Below are positions 1-4,892 of a stretch of 6,697 bases of DNA, piece after piece. The stretch comes from Atribacterota bacterium. GTDB lineage: Bacteria; Atribacterota; Phoenicimicrobiia; Phoenicimicrobiales; Phoenicimicrobiaceae. The translations under genes were made by a program, and so were the position numbers. The stretch spans positions 1 to 6,697 of the forward strand of contig DAOUTX010000057.1 of assembly GCA_030668465.1 (NCBI GenBank). Direction: 5' to 3'. Position 1 is the stretch's first letter. Each line of letters starts with the position of its first letter. A model generated the notes under the pieces. It searched no databases and was not told the origin of the DNA. It was given only the letters and a program-made list of their open reading frames with translations.

Positions 1-1
1 C

Positions 2-29
2 ATACTAACAAAGATGATAGGTATTGTCA
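2..29 (-). promoter_or_regulatory. Candidate promoter pointing out of the left edge
   Basis: On the minus strand a consensus -35 box TTGACA (29 to 24) is followed, after 16 bases, by TAGTAT (7 to 2), which matches four of six positions of the -10 consensus. It would drive a gene to the left of the window that cannot be seen. The perfect -35 box is the main support. The weak -10 box and the missing downstream gene keep confidence low. Confidence 0.35.
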
Positions 30-103
30 AGGATTATTTTGCTTATTTTTTTAGAAGGATTTAAATATTTTTACTCGAATAGAATCGCCTCTTCCGGCAA
101 TTA

Positions 104-120
104 CAATTATAGTATAATTG
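104..120. repeat. 17-base perfect palindrome with TATAAT on both strands
   Basis: Eight-base arms CAATTATA and TATAATTG surround a single G at 112. The symmetry places a TATAAT hexamer on each strand (113-118 plus, 111-106 minus). No good -35 box or downstream gene accompanies either one. It could be an operator-like site, a bidirectional -10, or chance in AT-rich DNA. Confidence 0.4.
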
Positions 121-145
121 GGGGAGAAGTGCAAGGGGGGGGTTC

Positions 146-218
146 GTATTGCGTATATCGTATTTCGTATATCGTATATCGTATATCGTAGGTTAGCGTA
201 GAGCGTATAGCGTATAGC
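146..218. repeat. Seven-base tandem repeat array (GTATATC/GTATAGC)
   Basis: About ten units of seven bases run head to tail. The first block (146-187) reads GTATTGC, GTATATC, GTATTTC and then GTATATC three times. A three-base remnant GTA (188-190) breaks the phase. The second block (191-218) reads GGTTAGC, GTAGAGC, GTATAGC, GTATAGC. The last unit shares its final C with the first base of the hairpin at 218-238. Related heptamers in reverse orientation occur just before mrcA (2713-2734). The array resembles the short tandemly repeated heptamers known from filamentous cyanobacteria in form only. It has no coding or regulatory role that I can support. Confidence 0.85.
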
Positions 219-238
219 ATCACGGCGTTGCCGTGATG
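218..238. repeat. GC-rich perfect hairpin, REP-like
   Basis: Nine-base arms CATCACGGC and GCCGTGATG flank a three-base loop, GTT on the plus strand. It is the most GC-rich short segment of an otherwise AT-rich spacer and directly abuts the seven-base array. Neither strand has a T-tract after the stem, so it is a poor intrinsic terminator. It could be a REP-type palindrome or an RNA 3'-end stabiliser for a tyrS transcript reaching this far; both are inference. Confidence 0.75.
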
Positions 239-258
239 AGGGAAGAGAAAAAGAAAAA

Positions 259-290
259 GAAATACAAAAGACAGAATAGTTTTGTATTTC
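259..290 (-). terminator. Possible terminator-like hairpin beyond tyrS
   Basis: A perfect 11-base inverted repeat, GAAATACAAAA and TTTTGTATTTC, encloses a ten-base loop (270-279). Read on the minus strand, the direction of tyrS transcription, the stem is followed by TTTTTCTTTTTCTC, a U-rich run fitting an intrinsic terminator. On the plus strand no T-tract follows. Against this, the stem has only two G-C pairs and lies about 270 bases past the tyrS stop. A second GC-rich hairpin (218-238) lies a further 21 bases on, so the two could work together. Confidence 0.4.
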
Positions 291-305
291 ATATGTGACT
301 AATTA

Positions 306-336
306 GATAACCGGTAAACCGGATAACTGGGTAACT
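306..336. repeat. Eight-base degenerate tandem repeat (GATAACCG-like)
   Basis: Four units follow one another: GATAACCG, GTAAACCG, GATAACTG and a final seven-base GGTAACT. The period is eight, unlike the seven-base arrays on either side, and the unit is richer in GC. The function is unknown. Confidence 0.6.
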
Positions 337-373
337 AATGCTGTGACTGGCAGACCAAGAGACCGGAAGATGT

Positions 374-563
374 TAATTTTTGATTTTAAATTATGGTTTT
401 TAGTTTTTAGATAAAGACAATCAGTTTTCAATTTTATGTTTTTATCTTAATTTTAAATTTTAAGCTATGGTTTTACGCTTTACGCTTTTTGTTTTTCGCT
501 CTACACTCTTTCTCTTTACTCTTTACCATATACTGCATACTACATACTATATACTTATATACT
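374..563. repeat. Long drifting seven-base array abutting tyrS stop
   Basis: Cutting 374-555 into consecutive heptamers gives 26 units whose neighbours resemble each other while the motif drifts. It begins with TAATTTT and TGATTTT, passes through AGTTTTT, TTTTAAA, TTTACGC (twice), TTTTCGC and CTTTACT, and ends with GCATACT, ACATACT and ATATACT. The fourth base is T in 22 of 26 units and A in the other four. A last eight-base unit (556-563) enters the tyrS stop codon (562-564). The strongest part is 472-555. The T-rich composition inflates apparent similarity in the first half, so only the second half is certain as a tandem array. Confidence 0.6.
384..408 (+). repeat. Dispersed 25-base repeat, copy 1
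   Basis: This segment matches 2667-2691 in the same orientation at 23 of 25 positions, differing at 388 and 395. A shorter related stretch at 458-474 matches its first 17 bases at 15 positions. The copies lie on opposite sides of the queT-tyrS pair and both belong to the seven-base arrays. The sequence is simple and AT-rich, so common origin with the arrays is more likely than a separate mobile element. Confidence 0.6.
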
Positions 564-1782
564 ATTTAATAACTAATTTTATAAAATTTAACCTTCCGAT
601 TTTTATAATCATGCCATCTTCGACAGTCAAGTCAATATGGGGGTCACTTATCTTTTCTCCATTGACTCTTACTCCACCCTGTCGAACCATTCTTATAGCT
701 TCTCCAGTACTACCAAGAATCCCAGAATCCTTGACCAGGTTTACTATCCCTATTTTTCCATCTTTTAAAACATCTTTCTTTATCTCTAATTTTTTTATTT
801 CTTTCGGATAAAGTTTATTCTTAAACACCTTTTCAAATTCTTCTTCTGCTGTAATTGCGGCACTCTGTCCGTGATAGAGCTTAACAATTTCTCTGGCCAA
901 TCTCTTTTTCACATTCCGGGGATGTAAATCGTTATATTCCAAACCTGTTTTTATTTTATTAATTTCATCTAAAGAAACATCGGTCACCAATTCAAAATAT
1001 CTAGTCATGAGACTATCAGGAACAGACATAGCTTTGCCATACATTTCTTGAGGAGATTCATTAATCCCAATATAATTGTTTAAACTTTTGCTCATTTTTT
1101 CTACCCCATCTGTACCTTCAAGAAGAGGCAGGGTGATAATAACTTGTGGTTCCTGATTAAATTCCCGTTGAATATCTCTGCCCACTAATAGATTAAACTT
1201 CTGGTCTGTCCCTCCCAATTCAATGTCTGCCTGCATGGCGACAGAGTCATAGCCTTGCATTAAAGGGTACATAAATTCGTGGATACCTATCGGCTTTCCT
1301 TCTTTATACCTGGTTGAAAAATCGTCTCTCTCCAACATACGGGCAACTGTATATTTTGAACACAATTTTAGAACTTCCGAGAAAGAAAGCTTTCCCAACC
1401 AATGGCTATTAAAAACTACTTTAGTTTTTTCCGGATTTAGTATTTTAAAAACTTGTTTCTTGTAAGTCTCTGCATTCTTTTTGACTTCCTCTTCGGTCAA
1501 CTGTTTTCTGGTTATTGATTTACCGCTTGGGTCGCCTATCATTCCTGTAAAATCGCCAATTAAAAAATAAACATCATGTCCCGAATCTTGAAATTGTCTC
1601 ATTTTTCGCAGACCCACCGTGTGTCCCAAATGTATATCCGGTGCATTAGGATCAAATCCTTGCTTAACCCGAAGAGGTCTTTTCTCTTTTCTTGATTTTT
1701 CTATTTTTTTTATCAATTCTTCTTCGGAAATTATTTCTTCTGTGCCTCTTTTAATTATCCTTAATTCTTCTTTAATATCCAT
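562..1782 (-). CDS. tyrS: Tyrosine--tRNA ligase (TyrRS)
   Basis: A cytoplasmic class I aminoacyl-tRNA synthetase that activates tyrosine with ATP and attaches it to tRNA-Tyr. The 406-residue length is normal for the longer bacterial (TyrZ-like) form. The Rossmann catalytic domain covers roughly residues 35-240, with the HIGH motif as HLGHT (51-55), a GDPSGKS segment (83-89), the tyrosine-pocket region QADIELGGTDQ (184-194) and the KMSKS motif (229-233). An anticodon-binding helical region follows, then a C-terminal S4 RNA-binding domain (about 344-400) with GGVRVNG. All signature motifs are intact. The ATG start has a GGGGT ribosome-binding site eight bases upstream. It lies 83 bases after queT on the same strand. 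No T-box leader fits in that gap, so T-box control by uncharged tRNA-Tyr is unlikely unless the transcript starts further up. Confidence 0.97.
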   Translation of the reverse strand: MDIKEELRIIKRGTEEIISEEELIKKIEKSRKEKRPLRVKQGFDPNAPDIHLGHTVGLRKMRQFQDSGHDVYFLIGDFTGMIGDPSGKSITRKQLTEEEVKKNAETYKKQVFKILNPEKTKVVFNSHWLGKLSFSEVLKLCSKYTVARMLERDDFSTRYKEGKPIGIHEFMYPLMQGYDSVAMQADIELGGTDQKFNLLVGRDIQREFNQEPQVIITLPLLEGTDGVEKMSKSLNNYIGINESPQEMYGKAMSVPDSLMTRYFELVTDVSLDEINKIKTGLEYNDLHPRNVKKRLAREIVKLYHGQSAAITAEEEFEKVFKNKLYPKEIKKLEIKKDVLKDGKIGIVNLVKDSGILGSTGEAIRMVRQGGVRVNGEKISDPHIDLTVEDGMIIKIGRLNFIKLVIK

Positions 1783-1790
1783 AATAAATT

Positions 1791-1796
1791 ACCCCG
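1791..1796 (-). promoter_or_regulatory. Ribosome-binding site of tyrS
   Basis: The minus-strand sequence CGGGGT lies eight bases before the tyrS ATG. It is the only G-rich stretch in the gap between queT and tyrS and supports this start. Confidence 0.65.
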
Positions 1797-1827
1797 TTTC
1801 ATAAAATAAAAACATTGAATATTTTTT

Positions 1828-1833
1828 ATTATA
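1828..1833 (-). promoter_or_regulatory. Possible -10 box for tyrS
   Basis: A consensus TATAAT on the minus strand would place the transcript start near 1821, giving a leader of about 38 bases. Positions 16-18 bases upstream are A-rich with no recognisable -35 box, and AT-rich DNA gives such hexamers by chance. tyrS may equally be read from the queT promoter. Confidence 0.35.
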
Positions 1834-1865
1834 ATTCGTTCCCTTATTTCTTTTTTTCTTGTTCG

Positions 1866-2333
1866 TTATTCCAAGCCTAATCTCTTTTTGTTCTTAATTA
1901 ATATAATTAGTAAAGGGTAACCCAAGATATAGCAAGCAATAACTTCCCCTATCCCGATATATAATACAGTTATCCAATAAGAAAAATCAAAAAGTAAATG
2001 TAAATAAATGCTTACCCCAAAAGCATTTATTAATACAGGAGGAAGAGGTGCTAATTTAGGATTTTTTAATTTGAAAGTTAAATATGCAGCGATTAAAGTA
2101 CAAAGACTTCCCCCAATTACATCTACCATTCCTAATCCCCCGTAAATATTTGCTAAAACGCAACCTAAAAATAATCCGATAATTGCTGATGAATCAATAA
2201 AGGGTAGAATTACTAAGGCCTCAGCGATTCTCACCTGAATGGGACCATAACTTATTGGGGCAAATACAATATTAAGAACCACGTAAATCGCTGCAATCAT
2301 AGCTACACGAACCAGATAGTTAAGCTTAATCAT
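1866..2333 (-). CDS. queT: QueT family queuosine-precursor transporter
   Basis: A small integral membrane protein, the predicted substrate-binding (S) component of an ECF-type importer for queuosine precursors such as preQ0 or preQ1. From the ATG at 2333 it has 155 residues, the usual family size. The family signature is clear: ISYGPIQVRIAEAL near residues 27-40, then FLGCVLANIYGGLGMVDVIGG and about five or six hydrophobic segments, with a basic end (KNKKR). An in-frame TTG at 2354 would add seven residues (MLWECFD). I prefer the ATG because the TTG lies only about 12 bases after the predicted transcript start. A five-codon out-of-frame ATG frame (2349-2335) ends one base before the ATG. No ECF energising subunits (EcfA/EcfT) are in the window, so they must be shared from elsewhere. 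tyrS follows on the same strand. Confidence 0.88.
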   Translation of the reverse strand: MIKLNYLVRVAMIAAIYVVLNIVFAPISYGPIQVRIAEALVILPFIDSSAIIGLFLGCVLANIYGGLGMVDVIGGSLCTLIAAYLTFKLKNPKLAPLPPVLINAFGVSIYLHLLFDFSYWITVLYIGIGEVIACYILGYPLLIILIKNKKRLGLE

Positions 2334-2372
2334 ATCAAAACATTCCCATAACAAACATATTTAATTTTTGAA

Positions 2373-2381
2373 ATTATAACA
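2373..2381 (-). promoter_or_regulatory. Extended -10 promoter of queT
   Basis: The minus strand reads TGTTATAAT, a full TATAAT with the upstream TG of an extended -10 promoter, which can work without a good -35 box; none is seen here. Transcription would start near 2366, about 33 bases before the queT ATG. A leader this short leaves no room for a preQ1 riboswitch, which commonly controls queT genes. Confidence 0.5.
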
Positions 2382-2414
2382 TAGTTTATTTTATATTAAA
2401 AGAGGTAGAATGAA

Positions 2415-2443
2415 ATACGCATCAAGTAACGAGTATTGCGTAT
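2415..2443. repeat. Short inverted repeat ATACGCA / TGCGTAT
   Basis: Perfect seven-base arms (2415-2421 and 2437-2443) flank a 15-base spacer. The right arm belongs to a heptamer-like run (GAGTATT, GCGTATC) similar to the array at 146-187. It has no T-tract and no evident function. Confidence 0.45.
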
Positions 2444-2579
2444 CGCGCGAAGATAGAGAAAGAAAATAAATTGAGAAAAAATAAAGAAAAAAACGCAACT
2501 ATAATCTTTTTATCTAACTATCCCATAAAGTGCACACTAATATACAATAAACCGCTATTCTAATTTTAATATAATTTTA

Positions 2580-2588
2580 TGATATAAT
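2580..2588 (+). promoter_or_regulatory. Extended -10 promoter of mrcA
   Basis: The plus strand reads TGATATAAT, a consensus TATAAT preceded by TG at the extended -10 spacing. A second TATAAT lies at 2570-2575. No good -35 box is seen. Transcription would start near 2595 and give a leader of about 160 bases containing the 24-base inverted repeat, so the leader RNA could fold. A TATACT nearer the gene (2730-2735) is too close, since its start point would remove the ribosome-binding site. Confidence 0.5.
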
Positions 2589-2624
2589 GTTATTCAGAAG
2601 GGTAGAACCTAGAATGAAAAACGC

Positions 2625-2683
2625 AAAACTATAACTCAAAACTAAAACGGGAAAAGAGGGTTTTAATTTTGAATTATAGTTTT
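2625..2683. repeat. 24-base imperfect inverted repeat in mrcA leader
   Basis: The left arm (2625-2648) and right arm (2660-2683) pair at 22 of 24 positions around an 11-base G/A-rich loop (2649-2659). The mismatches pair left C at 2635 and 2642 with right A at 2673 and 2666: C-A mismatches in plus-strand RNA but G-U wobbles in minus-strand RNA, so only a minus-strand transcript would pair throughout. The right arm is part of the dispersed 25-base repeat. It may be two opposed copies of the same intergenic unit, not a dedicated regulatory element. Confidence 0.7.
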
Positions 2684-2740
2684 TAGTTTTTCGCTTTAAG
2701 CTTTTAGTTTAACACAATACGCAATACGATATACTAACAT
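2664..2740 (+). repeat. Seven-base array ending at mrcA ribosome-binding site
   Basis: Eleven consecutive heptamers keep one register: TAATTTT, GAATTAT, AGTTTTT twice, CGCTTTA, AGCTTTT, AGTTTAA, CACAATA, CGCAATA, CGATATA, CTAACAT. The next base begins AAGGAG. The start resembles the array at 374-408 less one unit, and the end contains the reverse complement of the heptamers at 146-159. The order T-rich to ATA-rich mirrors the drift in the tyrS-side array. It includes the second copy of the 25-base repeat (2667-2691). Confidence 0.6.
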
Positions 2741-2746
2741 AAGGAG
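2741..2746 (+). promoter_or_regulatory. Strong ribosome-binding site fixing the TTG start of mrcA
   Basis: AAGGAG lies seven bases before the TTG at 2754, a near-ideal Shine-Dalgarno with ideal spacing. It decides the start, since the next in-frame ATG falls inside the hydrophobic membrane anchor (codon 28). Confidence 0.85.
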
Positions 2747-2753
2747 TTTTACT

Positions 2754-4892
2754 TTGTCACCAAAAAATAAACCAAAGAAATCTTATCACATTCCTTTATC
2801 CAAAAAAATATTATTGGTAATTATTATTTTTACCATGACATTTTCTATTACTTTTGTCGGACTGTCTACTCTTGATAATCAAAAAATATCAGAAATGGTT
2901 CAAGGAAACAAATTTTTAGATGCTATAAATAGCAAAGTATATGATGTTGGTGGTGAAATTATCACCGAATTTTATCAGGAAAACAGAAATCCAGTTCCTC
3001 TTTCTAAAATTCCTTCGAATTTAATTAATGCCTCTATTGCTATTGAGGATTCGGACTTTTATAAACATAAAGGAATAAGTTTGCGGGGAATCGTGCGTGC
3101 TCAATGGGAAAATTTCAAAAATATAATTTTGCAATTAAATAAAGAGGCTAAACCACACGGAGGCAGCACAATTACCCAACAATTAGCAATAAATACTTTT
3201 CTTACTCGAGAAATTAGCTTGAATAGAAAATTAAAAGATATTTTATTAGCCTTGCAAATAGAACGATCTTTCACCAAAGATGAAATTTTAGAAATGTATT
3301 TAAATGAAATATATTTTGGGCATGGTGCTTATGGAGTACAATCTGCTGCTAAAATGTATTTTAATAAAAATGTACAGGATTTAAACCTTGCAGAATGTGC
3401 GTTAATAGCAGGAATCCCCCGTGGACCTTCTTATTACTCACCAATTCTTAATCAGGAAGTGTCCTTAAAAAGAAGAAATATCATATTAAATAGAATGTTT
3501 AAATTAGGTTACATCTCTAAAGAGGATATGGAAAAAGCCAAACAAAGCCCCCTGGAACTCGATTATCACAATAAAAGAGATGAAATTACAGCTCCCTATT
3601 TTTCCACTTTCATTCTTTCTCAACTTTTAGAAGAATATGGAGCTAATGTAGTTTATAAAGGTGGATTAAAAATTTATACCACCTTAGATTTAGAGATGCA
3701 ATATTTTGCTGAAAAAGCACTTCAAGAATCTGGACATGAAGGAGCAATAATAGCCATTGAACCTCAGAACGGTTATATTAAGGCAATGGTGGGAGGTAAA
3801 GATTTTGGGGAAAACAAATTTAATAGAGCAACTCAAGCTTACCGTCAGCCCGGCTCTGCTTTTAAGCCTTTTATTTACCTTACTGCCTTAGATAATGGAT
3901 TTACTCCTAGTAATATTATAGAAGATTCTCCGGTTACTTTTGAAAATGGATGGTCTCCTGAAAATTACGAAAAAGAATTTAGCGGATTAGTAACTCTCAG
4001 AGAAGCATTTGAACATTCTATAAATGTAGTTGGAGTAAAATTATTAGAACAAGTAGGAATAAAAAAAGTTATAAATTATTCTCATAAAGCAGGAATAAAA
4101 AGTGAACTTCGTCCGGATCTCTCTTTGGCTTTAGGCACTTCTGAGATAAGCCCTTTAGAAATTGTTTCCGCTTATGCTACCATTGCTAACTTAGGGGTTA
4201 GAGTAGACCCTCTATCTATAATTCGAATAGAAGATTATTCAGGTAAAATTATAAAAGATAATATTCCTCAAAAAAAGAAAGCATTCAAAGAAGAGACTTG
4301 TTATGTACTTATTAATATGATGGAGGAAGTAATAAAAAGAGGGACCGGTTGGAATGCTAAGATAGATAGACCAGCAGCTGGGAAGACCGGTACTACTGAT
4401 AATTTTGTTGATGCTTGGTTTATTGGTTTTACTCCGGAGTTGGCCACTGCAGTTTATATTGGGAACGATGATAGAAAACCTTTGGGTAACAAAATGACTG
4501 GTGGAGTAGTCGCTGCCCCGGTTTGGGCTAAATTTATGAGAAATGCCCTTAAAAACAATGAGAAAAAAGATTTCTTCCAACCGGATAAAATAATTAAAAT
4601 ATCTGTTTGTAAAGAATCCGGGCTTTTACTTACTGATTCTTGTCCGGAAAGATTAACTGTAACTTTTATAAAGGGCACAGAACCTACATCTTATTGTACA
4701 ATTCACCAGAAATATTTTGAAATACCAAAAGAAACACCAAAAACAGAAGAATATCCTGAAATTAAGAAACCTTATTATGAAGAAATTGAAGTGATTAAGG
4801 AAAAACATATAGAAACCGAAGAAAAAGAAGAAGAAACTCTTCAATCTTTAATAGATAAACTTAGAGAAAAATACAAAAAACAAGACGAATAA
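2754..4892 (+). CDS. mrcA: Class A penicillin-binding protein 1A-type
   Basis: A bifunctional, membrane-anchored enzyme that polymerises lipid II into glycan strands and cross-links stem peptides outside the membrane. The 712 residues start with a short basic cytoplasmic tail and one membrane anchor (about 18-38). The glycosyltransferase (GT51) domain spans roughly 60-235, with EDSDFYKH (catalytic Glu98), GGSTITQQ (136-143), a second conserved Glu in LNEIYFGHGAYG (185) and GIPRGPSYYSP. The transpeptidase domain has SAFK with nucleophile Ser368, SIN (422-424) and KTGT (544-547). After it come Cys619, Cys630 and Cys648 in the VC-SGLL-CP and GTEPTSYC-H context common in this family, then a Glu/Lys-rich tail (about 655-712). 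All catalytic motifs are intact. It uses TTG, transcribed alone on this strand, and its TAA touches the mutS2 stop. The symbol follows the common PBP1A name; ponA is equally possible. Confidence 0.95.
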   Translation: MSPKNKPKKSYHIPLSKKILLVIIIFTMTFSITFVGLSTLDNQKISEMVQGNKFLDAINSKVYDVGGEIITEFYQENRNPVPLSKIPSNLINASIAIEDSDFYKHKGISLRGIVRAQWENFKNIILQLNKEAKPHGGSTITQQLAINTFLTREISLNRKLKDILLALQIERSFTKDEILEMYLNEIYFGHGAYGVQSAAKMYFNKNVQDLNLAECALIAGIPRGPSYYSPILNQEVSLKRRNIILNRMFKLGYISKEDMEKAKQSPLELDYHNKRDEITAPYFSTFILSQLLEEYGANVVYKGGLKIYTTLDLEMQYFAEKALQESGHEGAIIAIEPQNGYIKAMVGGKDFGENKFNRATQAYRQPGSAFKPFIYLTALDNGFTPSNIIEDSPVTFENGWSPENYEKEFSGLVTLREAFEHSINVVGVKLLEQVGIKKVINYSHKAGIKSELRPDLSLALGTSEISPLEIVSAYATIANLGVRVDPLSIIRIEDYSGKIIKDNIPQKKKAFKEETCYVLINMMEEVIKRGTGWNAKIDRPAAGKTGTTDNFVDAWFIGFTPELATAVYIGNDDRKPLGNKMTGGVVAAPVWAKFMRNALKNNEKKDFFQPDKIIKISVCKESGLLLTDSCPERLTVTFIKGTEPTSYCTIHQKYFEIPKETPKTEEYPEIKKPYYEEIEVIKEKHIETEEKEEETLQSLIDKLREKYKKQDE

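Larger units (their letters stand above)
1..561. other. Repeat-rich non-coding spacer downstream of tyrS
   Basis: No credible gene lies here. A 61-codon minus-strand reading frame (107-292) is made of repeat units and a hairpin, so I treat it as chance. From left to right the spacer holds a possible leftward promoter, a 17-base palindrome, two G-runs, a seven-base tandem array, two hairpins, an eight-base array and a long T-rich seven-base array ending at the tyrS stop codon. Each is listed separately. The DNA is strongly AT-rich except for the G-runs and the hairpin at 218-238. Its role is unknown; it may be a set of neutral intergenic repeats. Confidence 0.75.
2401..2753. other. Repeat-rich spacer between divergent queT and mrcA
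   Basis: No gene is seen. This is the upstream region of mrcA. It contains a short inverted repeat (2415-2443), an A-rich run with an AAACGCAACTATAA-type unit (2491-2504) echoing the later inverted repeat, two TATAAT boxes (2570-2575 and 2583-2588), a 24-base imperfect inverted repeat (2625-2683) and a seven-base array running up to the mrcA ribosome-binding site. The units resemble those at 146-563. Confidence 0.7.

Noticed and set aside
146..218. CRISPR array
   Set aside because: Units are only seven bases with no spacers between them, and no cas gene is present.
107..292. Minus-strand 61-residue reading frame with a hydrophobic start resembling a signal peptide
   Set aside because: Its second half is translated heptamer repeat (IRYT and YEIRYT patterns), its middle is the palindromic hairpin, and its start is one arm of the 11-base inverted repeat. 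No ribosome-binding site is seen.
467..811. Plus-strand 114-residue reading frame beginning in the spacer
   Set aside because: It starts in the heptamer array and runs antisense through the 3' end of tyrS, with low-complexity residues and no recognisable domain.
1783..1865. T-box leader or terminator between queT and tyrS
   Set aside because: The 83-base gap is too short for a T-box, has no TGGNACCGCG-like sequence, and shows no stem followed by a T-tract.
2400..2753. Insertion sequence remnant based on the 24-base inverted repeat
   Set aside because: Only 11 bases lie between the arms, there is no transposase or target-site duplication, and the arms are made of the general intergenic repeat unit.
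4239..4844. Three minus-strand reading frames inside mrcA
   Set aside because: They overlap the conserved transpeptidase region and acidic tail of mrcA on the opposite strand and are antisense shadows without recognisable domains.
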